64,000 bases of DNA from JALYGY01 sp963800975 (GCA_963800975.1 CAWDDB010000009.1:1-64000), one strand, 5' to 3'; numbered from the stretch's first letter, positions 26,090-35,629 are shown. Translations and numbers: made by a program. Notes: generated by a model from the letters alone, not told the origin.

Positions 26090-26500
26090 TCTTTGTCTCC
26101 TATCTCATCCTGACGAGTCCTGAAGCCATGCCGCAAAACCGCTCCCCGGTTCAACCTGGTGGTGCTTTTCGGCCGCATGCTCCTCTCGTGATCGACACCT
26201 TCCGGTTGAAGCATACGGCAAGGGTTTAAAATTAAAACCATCTAATCCTGAAGAACAACTAAGACTTGTTTCATTGGATCCGGCGCGCTGAACGCGCGGG
26301 CATGTGACTTGGGCAAGCTAATCGGAGCGTCGCGTTCTAAGGACCTGCACTTCGGTTAGAGCTGCGCGCGGGAGTCTGGCCTCTCGCTCCTCCGCGGACG
26401 CCTGGATCCCGACGGCAGTCGCCTCCAGATTAGTACTTCGTGCAGATCTGGATCCCCCACCGCGCGGGCCGCGGCAGAGCTCGGGGATTGGGACTCCGGT
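26090..26500. other. Intergenic, divergent promoter region
   Basis: About 410 bases between divergent genes. It contains an AT-rich imperfect palindrome GGTTTAAAATTAAAACC (26224-26240), the most AT-rich spot nearby and a likely regulatory site. No gene is supported. Confidence 0.4.
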
Positions 26501-27553
26501 GTGGTGGTCTACTTGACCGGACCTCGAGTAGTGATCCGCGGCACATCGGAGAACGGGTGGTTCCGCGCCGTCATAATGGGTGCGATGAACAGGGAGAGCG
26601 CGATCAACTGGAAGTGGAGCGAGGCCCTGCGCGGGGCCATCTGCACCATTCCCGCCGCCGTCGTGATGCTGGCCGTCGACGTCAACCTGGGCATCGTGTG
26701 CGCCGTGGGCGTCTTGCCGGTGACCCTGCTCGGCGTGCTGCCGTCGCACAAGCAGCGTCTCCAGGGTTTGGTGCTGGGCGTCTTGTTCGCGGTGGTGTAC
26801 TTCCTGGGCAACGTCGTGAGCCAGGCGCCCGTGGCGGCGGTAGCCGTCCTGTTCGCAGCGGCGTACGGCGGGGTCGTGCTTGCGAGCGAGAGGGTCATCG
26901 GACGGGTGGTGCTCGGCCTCATGCTGCCCGCGCTGGCCGTCGGCTTGAGCGTCACCCCGGACAGGGGCTGGATCGTCGGCTTGTGTATGATCGTCGGGGC
27001 GCTGTGGACCACCGTGGTAACGATGTTCTGGCCGGTGCGCGATGCGACCGCCGAGCAACCGCCCCAGGCACCCGACAAGCACCAGACCCGAACGTACGCG
27101 CTGCTCCTTGCCAGCGCGGCCAGCCTGGCCCTGGTACTGGGATACGTGTTCGGGTTCAGGCACCTGGGCTGGACGCCGGCGGCGGTCGTGCTGGTGATGC
27201 GCCCGCGCCCGGATCTCCTCACCAGCCGGGGCGTGGGACGAGTACTGGCCACTCTGTCCGGCGTCGTGTTCGCGTGGCTGGTAGTCCAATCTCAGCTACC
27301 CGTGCCCTTGCTGGCGGTCATCATTGTGGGTGTGGTCGCGGCCATCCTGGCCACCCGAAGCAGTCGCTGGTACGTGACCTCCGCGGGCACCGCCAGCATG
27401 GTCATGTTGCTCGTTGGCGTGTCGACGCCGGAAGCCCTCGAGTATACCTTGACGGAGCGCTTCGGTGAAACGCTGCTGGGAGTAGCCCTGGCGTATATCT
27501 TCGGCGTCGCCGTACCGCTGGTGCTCGAGAGGTACTCCAAGAACAGCGCGTAG
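26501..27553 (+). CDS. FUSC-like integral membrane protein
   Basis: 350 residues as drawn; an ATG at 26585 would give 322 and starts closer to the conserved part. Two blocks of about five membrane spans each are separated by a hydrophilic stretch (about 185-200, ATAEQPPQAPDKHQTR). The second block ends TLTERFGETLLGVALAYIFG, the Arg-x-x-E-T-x-x-G motif seen in FUSC/aromatic-acid-exporter relatives. Function probably efflux, but the substrate is unknown. No accessory gene is adjacent. Confidence 0.65.
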   Translation: MVVYLTGPRVVIRGTSENGWFRAVIMGAMNRESAINWKWSEALRGAICTIPAAVVMLAVDVNLGIVCAVGVLPVTLLGVLPSHKQRLQGLVLGVLFAVVYFLGNVVSQAPVAAVAVLFAAAYGGVVLASERVIGRVVLGLMLPALAVGLSVTPDRGWIVGLCMIVGALWTTVVTMFWPVRDATAEQPPQAPDKHQTRTYALLLASAASLALVLGYVFGFRHLGWTPAAVVLVMRPRPDLLTSRGVGRVLATLSGVVFAWLVVQSQLPVPLLAVIIVGVVAAILATRSSRWYVTSAGTASMVMLLVGVSTPEALEYTLTERFGETLLGVALAYIFGVAVPLVLERYSKNSA

Positions 27554-27715
27554 CTCGACAGGGCTACGCGAATCTCCGAGAGCGAGTTTTCCGCGACGCT
27601 GGATGACCAAGGACAGCCTCGGGTCGATCCGGTGGGTTGGCTGCACCGAATGTATTTTTCGGCCCGCAGAGGTGCATAACATCCCTGCAAGGGAACAGAG
27701 GAATCCCGCTTCCTC

Positions 27716-27792
27716 GACAAAGGCAAACCCGCCGCGAGGCGGGGGCGCAAAGCCACGGGCCTCCGAAAAGGGAGGTGGCCGGGCCGCCGAAA
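27716..27792 (+). ncRNA. c-di-GMP-I (GEMM-I) riboswitch
   Basis: All landmarks of the class are in order: AAAGGCAAACC at the 5' side; a hairpin CCCGCC-GCGA-GGCGGG with a GNRA tetraloop; the core GGCGCAAAGCCACGGGCCT (consensus GACGCAAAGC then GGGCCU); a second hairpin CCTCC-GAAAAG-GGAGG; and GGCCGGGCCGCC closing the outer stem. It precedes the secreted RTX-like gene by about 280 bases with no gene between. It would sense cyclic di-GMP. I could not assign the expression platform. Confidence 0.88.
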
Positions 27793-28074
27793 GGAGGACT
27801 AGGAGCACACCATCCCCAGATCCAGGCGGGCTGAAGTCCGCAGACGATAGGCAACGGACAAGGCTCCCGGGCGCCACCAACGCCCCGAAGCATGGAAGTC
27901 CACAGAAAGCAAGGGATGCTCCCAAGAACCGGCAACCGATCTACCACCTCCATCCAGCGGCGCCCGGTGCTCGCTCTCGCGATCCGGACGACGCAAGGCG
28001 GAGTGGTGGACCGGGTCACACGATCCCTCCGGTCCTCACCGGGGCGTCCCCTCTGGAGAAGAAGGAGAACAAGG

Positions 28075-28773
28075 ATGAAGCGAGCGATGATGCTCACGGT
28101 CGTGGTTGGGCTCATGGTGGCCCTCGCGGCCACGGTCGCCTTCGCGGCGAACGTGCAGTGCCCGAACAGGGGCGGCAACACTTGCGTAGGAACGGCCGGC
28201 AACGACAAGATAACCGGCACCAACCGGGCCGACAACATGGACGGGCGCAACGGCAACGACCGCCTCTACGGCAAGGCGGGGTCGGACGTGATCAAGGGCT
28301 CCCTCGGCGACGACCTGCTGCAGTCGAGCACCGGCGACGACAGGCTCTTCGGCGGCCTCAGCCGCGACCTCGCCGTCTCCGCGAGCGGGGAAGACTTCAT
28401 CAAGGTCAACGGCGACAACGCCGTGGACCGGGTCTTCTGCGGCGGGGGCTTCGACGAGGCCGAGGTGGACCTCAACGACCTGATCGGCGGGGAGTCCGTG
28501 CAGGACATACTCTCCACGACGACGGGCGTGGATCAGGTAGCGCTCAGCTGCGAGGTGCTGATCGTCAACAAGTTCAGGATACCCCTTGGCGCGATAGTGG
28601 CGCTGCCGAGGCCGCTGGAGATCCAGGTGAGCCTGCTGCTCGAGGAGTTCCTGCGCGACGGCGAGCTCAGCCCCGGCGAGATCGAGGACCTCGAGGAAGT
28701 GTTCGACCTGATCGACGACGGCCTCCTGGAGGACCTCGGAGACCTGCTCGACGAGCTGCTCGACCTGCTCTAG
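28075..28773 (+). CDS. Secreted protein with RTX-like repeats, riboswitch-controlled
   Basis: 232 residues from ATG 28075 behind AGAAGGAGAA. Signal peptide MKRAMMLTVVVGLMVALAAT ending VAFAA. Residues about 30-110 hold degenerate calcium-binding nonapeptides (GTAGNDKITGTNRADNMD, GRNGNDRLYGKAGSDVI, GSLGDDLLQSSTGDDRLFG). The C-terminal 60 residues are an acidic helical tail (EIEDLEEVFDLIDDGLLEDL). The upstream GEMM-I riboswitch ties expression to c-di-GMP, so a role in surface attachment or matrix is likely, though not shown. A hairpin follows the stop. Confidence 0.85.
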   Translation: MKRAMMLTVVVGLMVALAATVAFAANVQCPNRGGNTCVGTAGNDKITGTNRADNMDGRNGNDRLYGKAGSDVIKGSLGDDLLQSSTGDDRLFGGLSRDLAVSASGEDFIKVNGDNAVDRVFCGGGFDEAEVDLNDLIGGESVQDILSTTTGVDQVALSCEVLIVNKFRIPLGAIVALPRPLEIQVSLLLEEFLRDGELSPGEIEDLEEVFDLIDDGLLEDLGDLLDELLDLL

Positions 28774-28798
28774 CCCGAGGTTTCGGGTCCAGGCTTGC

Positions 28799-28833
28799 GG
28801 AAGGACGGGGCCGCCGAGGCGGCCCCGGCCTTC
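28799..28833 (+). terminator. Strong hairpin after the RTX-like gene
   Basis: GGAAGG plus GGGGCCGCC pair with GGCGGCCCC plus CCTTCC around a GAG loop (about 15 bp with a small internal loop). There is no T-run afterwards, so it may act as a rho-independent-like terminator or an mRNA 3' stabiliser. Confidence 0.6.
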
Positions 28834-28949
28834 CGGCTCTCCGTGGCACGTTCCGATGCCAAGTCTTACGCATCCTCGGACACGGTATCAAGGTGCATCG
28901 GCGACACACCGCGCGGCCGGCCTACCCCCGCGACGAGAGGCGCATGGTC

Positions 28950-28955
28950 TATAAT
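28950..28955 (+). promoter_or_regulatory. Possible -10 box ahead of the S8 protease
   Basis: A perfect TATAAT at 28950-28955, about 50 bases before the protease ATG. No convincing -35 hexamer lies 16-18 bases upstream, as might be expected for an activator-dependent promoter. Confidence 0.4.
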
Positions 28956-29004
28956 GTTCCGGCCAAAGAATCGGGAGCTGCTGATCAGGCCATGTACACC
29001 GAAA

Positions 29005-30331
29005 ATGTATCGTAAGTCATCCATACAACACCTCGCCGTAACGGCGGCGCTCGTTCTCGCGCTGTTCTCGCTGTTGCCTGCTAGGCTCCGCCGGTACCGC
29101 CCGAGCGCAGACAAGCGGGGCCTTCGTGCCGGACCAGATCATCGTCAGGCTGGCCGGCGGCACCGGGATAGGGGAGATCAACACCGACTACGGCTACGCG
29201 CGTGGAGGGCAAGGTATCCGGCGAAGGCGTGTACCTGCTCGAGCTTGTGGACACGGACAGGAGCCTCAACGAAGTGCTCACCGCGATGCGGGACGAGATC
29301 GCGAGCGGTCCCCTGTCCCGCCTCGTCTACGTCGAGCTCAACTTCTCCACCGAGGCTCCGGAGGTAGCCGGCCGGCACCGGGCTTTCCCCGAAGACAGAC
29401 GCCACGCCATCTCCTGGCGAGTTCTCCCCGCAATACACGGACTCCGCCCTCAACATTTCGAAAGCGCACACCGTGAGCGATGGCAGGGGCAGCGTGATCG
29501 CGGTCCTGGACACGGGTGCTCAACTCAACCACCGGGCATTGAGTTGGAAGTTCAGGGAGGTCCCGCGTCGCGACTTCGTGGACGACGACAACAACCCTTC
29601 GGAGCCACAACTCGCCCGAGGCGTGCAGCGCCGCAACAAGAAGTGGTCGGGCATGGCACGCACGTGGCGGGAATAGTTGGCCTCGTGGCGCCCAAGGCGA
29701 AGATTATGCCGCTCCGGGTGCTGGACAGGAATGGCTACGGCAACGTTTTTGACGTAGTCCAGGCCATCCACTTCGCCGACAGCGAGGACGCGGACGTGAT
29801 CAACCTCTCCCTTGGTACGCCGAACTGGTCCAGGACGCTCCGGGAATCGGTCGAAGACGCGACCGGCAACGGCGCGACCGTCGTGGCCGCCGCCGGTAAC
29901 GACTCTTTCCTGGAGCCGCGTTACCCGGCCGCCAGAAACAACGTTATCCCGGCGGCGTCGCCAGACGACGGGTTGCTGGCCGTGACGTCGGTCAGCTGCC
30001 ACCAGAAGAAATCCAAATGGGCCAACTACGGAACCTGGGTGGACATCGCAGCGCCAGGCGAACGCATACTGAGTGCCTACTCGAACGGCAGATACGCCTA
30101 CTGGAGTGGCACCTCCATGGCGTCGCCATTCGTCGCGGGCCAGGCGGCGCTCATCCGCGCAGATACTCCCTGGATCCCGCTGGCGTCGAGCAGCGGATCC
30201 GCAACACCGCCCGATCCCTGATCCCGACGGACCCCGCTCACGGCCTCTTGATGGGCGCCGGCCACACCGACATAGGCGCCAGCCTCGGCAAGCCCGGCCA
30301 GCCCGACCCGGACGCCTGCCCGACCTCCTGA
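29005..30331 (+). pseudogene. Secreted subtilisin-like (S8) serine protease, frameshifted
   Basis: ATG 29005, signal-like MYRKSSIQHLAVTAALVLAL. The protein then moves frames at about 29078, 29200, 29390, 29645 and 30165. All three catalytic blocks are present: SVIAVLDTGAQLNH (Asp), GHGTHVAGIVGLVAPKAKIM (His) and YWSGTSMASPFVAGQAALIR (Ser); GATVVAAAGNDS carries the oxyanion Asn. The N-terminal GAFVPDQIIVRLAGGTG is a fervidolysin-like propeptide. With the shifts removed it would be an intact exported protease of about 435 residues. It lies immediately upstream of the sigma/CHAT genes and in the same orientation. Confidence 0.8.
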
Positions 30332-30505
30332 GAAGGTAAGGCTGACCGGAACGCCGCTCGCGACTTGCCTTGGGGAACGGTTGCGCCGCACCTGCTACAA
30401 TCCTCCCCCAACGCAGGGGAGGCTTGTCTCTCGGGAGGAATCTGGGACCGTGCCTGGGCAAGAGTGCCTCGGACGCCTACTTCGAGGTCCAGGTGATGAG
30501 CTTCC

Positions 30506-31096
30506 ATGAACGAAGGACAGGCGATCAGCGCTCGAGCAGACAGGCGTGCCGCGACCGTATCGGACCGGGACCTTATCCGGGCTTGCCGCAAGGGGCGGGC
30601 CGGTGCGTGGCGACGCATGCTGGACAAGTACGAGAGGATCGTGTTCTCCGTGCCGCGCAGGTACGGGCTATCTTCGGAGGACGCCGCCGACATAACGCAG
30701 CTCACGTTCACCATCCTGGTGCAGAGCATGGACACGCTACCGGAGGACAGCAGCCTGGGTGCGTGGTTGACCACCGTGGCGCGCCGCCACACCTGGCGTC
30801 TGCTCGAGCGCAAGCGCCGCCAGGGTGTAGAGAAGCACGGGGATCCCGAGGAGAGTGCGCCGGCCGCCGCGAGCGCGGACACCAACGACCAGGAGCACTG
30901 GGAACTCACCGAGTGGCTAGACCACGGTTTGATGATGATCGGCGAGCCCTGCCGCGATCTCCTCTTCGCGCTCTACCTCGAACCGGAGCAACCGTCCTAT
31001 GCAGAAGTAGCGGAACGTATGGGCATGGCCGTCGGCAGCGTCGGGCCTACCCGCATCCGCTGCCTCAAGCGTCTGAGGCAGGTGCTGGATGAGTAG
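30506..31096 (+). CDS. ECF RNA polymerase sigma factor
   Basis: 196 residues from ATG 30506. Region 2 is DLIRACRKGRAGAWRRMLDK, then SSEDAADITQLTFTILVQ and GAWLTTVARRHTWRLLERKR; region 4 is EPCRDLLFALYLEPEQPSYA and VAERMGMAVGSVGPTRIRCL. The last is the promoter -35-reading HTH. ECF factors redirect RNA polymerase to a small regulon and are normally held by an anti-sigma protein, probably the next gene. Sits 174 bases after the protease frame. Confidence 0.92.
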   Translation: MNEGQAISARADRRAATVSDRDLIRACRKGRAGAWRRMLDKYERIVFSVPRRYGLSSEDAADITQLTFTILVQSMDTLPEDSSLGAWLTTVARRHTWRLLERKRRQGVEKHGDPEESAPAAASADTNDQEHWELTEWLDHGLMMIGEPCRDLLFALYLEPEQPSYAEVAERMGMAVGSVGPTRIRCLKRLRQVLDE

Positions 31097-31255
31097 CGCC
31101 GGGAGGTCGCCGCGACGCGGCGACGTGGGCGGACGCCCGCGGAACCCTGTCGCCCGGGGAAAATCGGGGTTTGCTGTATTTCCTGCCGATGCGGCAGGCA
31201 TTTGTCATGTAGGGAGCGTCTACGGCGGCGTGGCCATCCTGGAAGCTGAGGAAAT

Positions 31256-31886
31256 ATGCCTGGGTCTGAGGAACGAGTAGAATTTTCCCGCCTCGTCGAG
31301 TGGGTGGAAGGCCGCCTGCCCGAGGACGAGGCTCGGGCGCTAGAGGAGCGGGTGGCGAAGGCCGACAGCGGGACGCTCGCCGACGTCGCCTGGCTGCGCA
31401 AATTCGTCAAGGCTACGGAGAGCGCCGTCCTCGAATCGCCACCCCGGGCGATGAGGGAGGCGCTCATAGAGCGCCTCGAGGCCCAGGCAAGAGGCCAGCA
31501 ACCGCCCGGCCTGATGCAGCGCGTCCTGGCGCGCGTGACCTTCGACAGCGCTCTGCGGCCTGCCATGGGCCTGAGAGCCGCCGGGGCCTTGCGGCCGCGC
31601 AGGCAGCTCGTCTACTCCGCGGAAGCGTTCGACGTCGCGCCTTAACCTTCGCACCCGCGCCACGGACAAGAACCTCGACCTCGACGGCCAGCTGTTCCCA
31701 CGCGAAGGCGAAACGTTCGAGCCCTTCGGCGTCCAGCTGCTGCAAGACGGGGCCGAGACCGCCCTGACCACCACAGACGAGCTGGGCAGCTTCGCTTTCC
31801 GGTCCATCCCACCCGGGGTCTACGATATGGTGTTGGGCACGGATCAGGTCGAGATAACCGTAACGCGCGTCGCCCTGAACGCGTAG
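31256..31886 (+). pseudogene. Probable anti-sigma protein, one frameshift near its middle
   Basis: ATG 31256. N-terminal half is helical (SRLVEWVEGRLPEDEARALE, VAWLRKFVKATE, PPRAMREALIERLEAQARGQ), the layout of a short anti-sigma domain without a zinc His-x-x-x-Cys motif. It continues RRQLVYSAEAFDVA to a C-run at about 31638, where one extra base interrupts the frame; the downstream frame gives LNLRTRATDKNLDLDGQLFP, FGVQLLQDGAETALTTTDEL, GSFAFRSIPPGVYDMVL, a carboxypeptidase-regulatory-like beta domain, to a stop at 31884. Position between the sigma factor and the CHAT gene (4 bases before its ATG) supports the anti-sigma role; there is no membrane span. Confidence 0.65.
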
Positions 31887-31889
31887 GGT

Positions 31890-34781
31890 ATGCCCCCGTC
31901 CCCGACGGACAGGTTCGCCTCCGGGCTCGTCGAGCAGTTGCTCGACCGGCCGACGCCTCAGCGCAGGTTGGCCCTCTTGCGCGCAACGAATCTCCTCGAC
32001 GCCGACGGTCTGGCCCAGCTGCTGGACGTCGCCGACGAGCTGGTGAAGAGCGATCCCGGCAAGGCGCAAGCGATCGCCGAACTGTGCGCGAATGCGGCGC
32101 GGGTCTGCGATCTGCCCGAGGCCGAGGCCCGTTCGGCCTACATACGCTTGCAGACCTACTTCGCGAACGGCGAGTTCGACGCGGCGTTGCGCATGGCCAG
32201 GGACGCCTACGAAGGGTACCTCGCCTGCGGCAAGAACCTGGAGGCGCTGCGCACCCACGTCGGCCGGATGTCCGTCTTGCTCGAGCTGGGCCTCTACCAG
32301 GAGGCTCTCGACGCCGGGCAGGCCGTTCTGGACGCCGTCGGCGGTGGAGGCGAACTCCACGTAACGCCGACCCCCGAGCAGGCAGACCTGCTGACCGCCC
32401 TCGTGCATCAGAATCGTGGCGGTTGCTACGAGTACATGGGCCGCTACGAAGAGGCGCTCGCAGCCTACGCCGTCGCGGAGGAAGGCTACAGGGCCCTTGG
32501 TGAGACCCGGCGCCTCGGCGAGATCCTCGACAACCGCGGCGCCGTTCTGCTCTACCTGGGACGGGGCAACGAGGCGCTGGCGGCCCACGAGGCCGCCGCC
32601 GCCGTCTTCGTCGAGGCCAGGCTCACCCTGTCCCACGCAACGGCCCTCTGCAACATCGGGGAAGCGAACTGGCAGTTGGCAAACTACAGGCCGAGCTTGA
32701 CGGCTTTCGAGCAGGCGCGCCGCCTGTACGAACCTTTCGACGCGCTCGCGGACAAGAGCCTGGTCACGCTGGGCACGGCCAACGCTTTCCTCGACCTGAA
32801 CCTGTACCCAGAGGCGCTTGTTGCCTACCAGCAGGCCGACGCCCTGCTGCGCGACGCCGGGATGGCACACGATCGCGCGCGGGCTTTGTGGGGCATGGGC
32901 GTGGCCCTGACGGCGGAGTCGGATCTCGAGGGGGCCGAGGAGGCCCTGGCCGAGGCCGCGGAGCTCTTCGCGGCGGCCGGCAACGCGCCGATGCTCTCCG
33001 GCGTGATGCTAGACCAATCGGTAGTGCAGGAGGCCCGCGGCCAACTCAACACCTCCGTGGCCACCGCGCGGCGGGCGTTGGACCTCGTCTCCGAGAAGGA
33101 CTGGTCGGTGCAGCGCGTCTACGCGCACCTGCGTCTGGTCGACCTGCTGCTCCCCGACGTGGTCGAGGCCGAGCCCCACCTGCTCGAAGCGCGCCGCCTG
33201 GCCGAGCGTATCGCTCTGCCGCACCTGCGCTACATGCTAAACGAGCGGTTGGGTCGATTGAGGCGGCTGCAAGGCCACTACGAGGAGGCGCTGGTACTGC
33301 TCGAAGCCGCGATAGACGAGATCGAACGCCTGCGCGGCACCGTCACCCACGACTCCATGCGTGCCTCCTTCCTGACGGACAAGATCGGAGCCTACGAGGA
33401 GCTGCTGAAGCTACACCTGTCCGGGGGAGCGTCGAGCGACCCGCGCCAGGTGTTCGCCGTGGCCGAACGCGCCAAATCGCGGTCCCTGGTTGACCTGCTG
33501 GCGGGCGTCGCCAACGAACCGGCGCATCCCGACGATGACGCCCTGCAGGAGCGGATCCAGGTCCTGCAGGCCGACCTGAACGCGACCTACAACCGGCTGC
33601 TCGGCGCCGGAGCGAGTGAGCCCGAGGCGCCGGTCCCTGACCTGCGCGGACGGGCCGTCGAGCTGGAAGGCGAGATCAGCCAGCTGCGCCTGCGCGCCAT
33701 CCCCGCCGCTTCGGACCCGTTCACGCTCTCCACGCCCTCCGATGCCTGGGAGGAACTTCCGGCCGACGTTACGTTGCTGGCTTACCACCTGGTTGGCGAT
33801 GAGGTCGTGGCGTTCGTCGGCGCCGGGGACGATATCCGGGTCGTGCGAAACTGCGGCTCGGTGACCACGGTTGCGCGGCTCCTGCAGCAGCTCGACGTGC
33901 AATGGGAGCGGTTGGGAGCGGGACGGGACTTCGTGGAGCAGCACATGGCGCTGCACGAACGGCTCGCGCGCCAGGTGCTGTCCTCGCTGTACCGCGAGCT
34001 GATCTCGCCGCTCGAACCACTGCTGGACGAAATCGCGGGCTCGCCTCCTGTGGGAGAAGGCAGCCCGCGCAAGGTCGCGATCGTGCCGCACGGATTGCTG
34101 CACCAGGCGCCTTTCCACGCCTTCTTCGACGGCGAGCGATACCTGATCGAACGCTTCGAGGTCTCCTACGCCTCGAGCGCGACGGTCTTCTCGCTCTGCC
34201 AGAAGAGGGCTTCTCGCGGTTTGGAGAAAGCCCTGGTCTTGGGCGTTGCCGACCCCCTTATACCTGCCGCCGCGGAAGAGGCCAGGGCCGTGGCAAGCCA
34301 CATCCCCGCCGCCGAGGTGCTGGACGGCGAGGAGGCGACCTTCGGGGCGCTGCGCGAGAAGGCCTCGGGCTGCGGCGTCCTGCACCTCGCGTGCCACGGC
34401 ATGTTCCGGGCCGACAACCCCATGTTCTCCTCGCTCAGGCTGCACGACGGCTGGCTGCCGGCGGCGGACGTGCTCGGGCTGGATCTCGACGGCGCCCTCG
34501 TCACCTTGAGCGCCTGCGAGTCGGCGCGCAACCAGGTGCTCGCGGGCGACGAGCTCGTCGGGCTGGCGCGAGGTTTCCTCGGTGCCGGTGCCGCGACGCT
34601 GGTGGCCAGCCTGTGGCTCGTGCAGGACGAAACGACGGCCTGGTTGATGGAGAGGTGGTACGCCCGACTGCGCGACGGCGTGGATCGTGCGTCCGCCCTG
34701 CGAGACGCTCAGCTCGCGCTCAAAGAGCGGTGGTCGCACCCCTACTACTGGGCCCCGTTCGTGCTGGTCGGGCAGCGCTAG
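31890..34781 (+). CDS. TPR-CHAT caspase-like protease
   Basis: 963 residues. About 40-520 are tetratricopeptide repeats (for example GRYEEALAAYAVAEEGYRAL, GHYEEALVLLEAAIDEIERL). About 640-963 are a CHAT domain, a caspase relative: catalytic His836 in HLACHGMF and Cys876 in LSACESAR, then GDELVGLARGFLGAGAATLV and the terminal HPYYWAPFVLVGQR. No signal peptide or membrane span, so cytosolic. Immediately follows the anti-sigma gene, so it is in the ECF sigma operon. The TPR part would bind an activator or substrate; the CHAT part would cleave proteins. Known CHAT proteases act in separase-like and type III-E CRISPR roles; this one's target is unknown. The frame is intact. Confidence 0.9.
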   Translation: MPPSPTDRFASGLVEQLLDRPTPQRRLALLRATNLLDADGLAQLLDVADELVKSDPGKAQAIAELCANAARVCDLPEAEARSAYIRLQTYFANGEFDAALRMARDAYEGYLACGKNLEALRTHVGRMSVLLELGLYQEALDAGQAVLDAVGGGGELHVTPTPEQADLLTALVHQNRGGCYEYMGRYEEALAAYAVAEEGYRALGETRRLGEILDNRGAVLLYLGRGNEALAAHEAAAAVFVEARLTLSHATALCNIGEANWQLANYRPSLTAFEQARRLYEPFDALADKSLVTLGTANAFLDLNLYPEALVAYQQADALLRDAGMAHDRARALWGMGVALTAESDLEGAEEALAEAAELFAAAGNAPMLSGVMLDQSVVQEARGQLNTSVATARRALDLVSEKDWSVQRVYAHLRLVDLLLPDVVEAEPHLLEARRLAERIALPHLRYMLNERLGRLRRLQGHYEEALVLLEAAIDEIERLRGTVTHDSMRASFLTDKIGAYEELLKLHLSGGASSDPRQVFAVAERAKSRSLVDLLAGVANEPAHPDDDALQERIQVLQADLNATYNRLLGAGASEPEAPVPDLRGRAVELEGEISQLRLRAIPAASDPFTLSTPSDAWEELPADVTLLAYHLVGDEVVAFVGAGDDIRVVRNCGSVTTVARLLQQLDVQWERLGAGRDFVEQHMALHERLARQVLSSLYRELISPLEPLLDEIAGSPPVGEGSPRKVAIVPHGLLHQAPFHAFFDGERYLIERFEVSYASSATVFSLCQKRASRGLEKALVLGVADPLIPAAAEEARAVASHIPAAEVLDGEEATFGALREKASGCGVLHLACHGMFRADNPMFSSLRLHDGWLPAADVLGLDLDGALVTLSACESARNQVLAGDELVGLARGFLGAGAATLVASLWLVQDETTAWLMERWYARLRDGVDRASALRDAQLALKERWSHPYYWAPFVLVGQR

Positions 34782-35001
34782 CAAAGACGCGCGGCGAACC
34801 GGAGAACGGGACAGGATCTACCGTCCCGGGTGCCACTTCCTCTCCACCCGCCCTCACAATCGCAGGCGTAACGCCGTCAGGGTGCCGGTTCTACGGCCCC
34901 GTTTATTTTCGACGCCGCCAGCGTATTTTCGGGGCCTTCCGGGCGCATAACACAGGCACGAGAAGTCAGAAAGTAGGAAACCGACCCGGACACGAGGCGC
35001 C

Positions 35002-35229
35002 ATGGACCGTAATCACGACAGATTCGCCGAACTTGACGAGCCCGCCGTGGATCTCCAGCCCGAGGACCTGTGCGACGTGGAGACGTACTTCAGGGGGAAG
35101 GGCTGCTTCCGGTTCGAGTACGACCCGGAGCTCGACGTCTTCCGCTTTAACGAGGACGGGCGCTTCGCCTTCTGCCGAGAGTTCGCCGACTGGCAACTTC
35201 TGGAGGAGCGGGGGTACCTTGACTTCTGA
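35002..35229 (+). CDS. Small conserved protein, paralogue of the 19.2 kb gene
   Basis: 75 residues, ATG 35002. DLCDVETYFRGKGCFRFEYD then ELDVFRFNEDGRFAFCREFA and DWQLLEERGYL. The C-terminal block matches the 19163-19441 product. Alpha-beta composition, no signal or membrane span. Function unknown. It follows the CHAT gene after about 220 bases with no clear link to it. Confidence 0.6.
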   Translation: MDRNHDRFAELDEPAVDLQPEDLCDVETYFRGKGCFRFEYDPELDVFRFNEDGRFAFCREFADWQLLEERGYLDF

Positions 35230-35425
35230 GCAAACCCCTCGCACGTGCGCACCGGTCCGCGATCTCCTTCGCCCGGTATCCTGAGTTCAACCGCTTTACC
35301 AAGGTGGTCAGGGACACGCGGCGCTCTGTCCTGCCGTAGGGCCGCGAGCGTGCCTTCCGCACATGCTGGTGAGCGGGCATGCCCCCTTCGCGGCATCCGT
35401 GTATATCGGGGAGGCCGAGTAGCGA

Positions 35426-35629
35426 TTGGGTGAGCTCTTGCCCGTACCGGGGCACTACTTCGTCGACACGTCGGACCCCGACGTGGTGATCCTGCGCGGC
35501 AGAGGCGGCTCCTTCGTGGCGGCCTTCAGCGCGACAGGTGCTACGCGGGAGGAAATAATGCGGGCGGCGGAGGAAGATCACGCTAGCCGGGAGGACGAAG
35601 CCTCCGAGAACGGATCACCCCTTTCCTGA
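35426..35629 (+). CDS. 67-residue conserved hypothetical protein
   Basis: TTG 35426 (or TTG 35438) starts MGELLPVPGHYFVDTSDPDV, then VILRGRGGSFVAAFSATGAT and a helical acidic tail REEIMRAAEEDHASREDEAS. A compact strand-strand-strand-helix fold is likely. The end faces the iolB gene from the opposite strand. Function unknown. Confidence 0.5.
   Translation: MGELLPVPGHYFVDTSDPDVVILRGRGGSFVAAFSATGATREEIMRAAEEDHASREDEASENGSPLS

Noticed and set aside
33411..34784. A 457-codon minus-strand frame across the CHAT domain
   Set aside because: Mirror of the coding strand: the + strand has the CHAT catalytic motifs.
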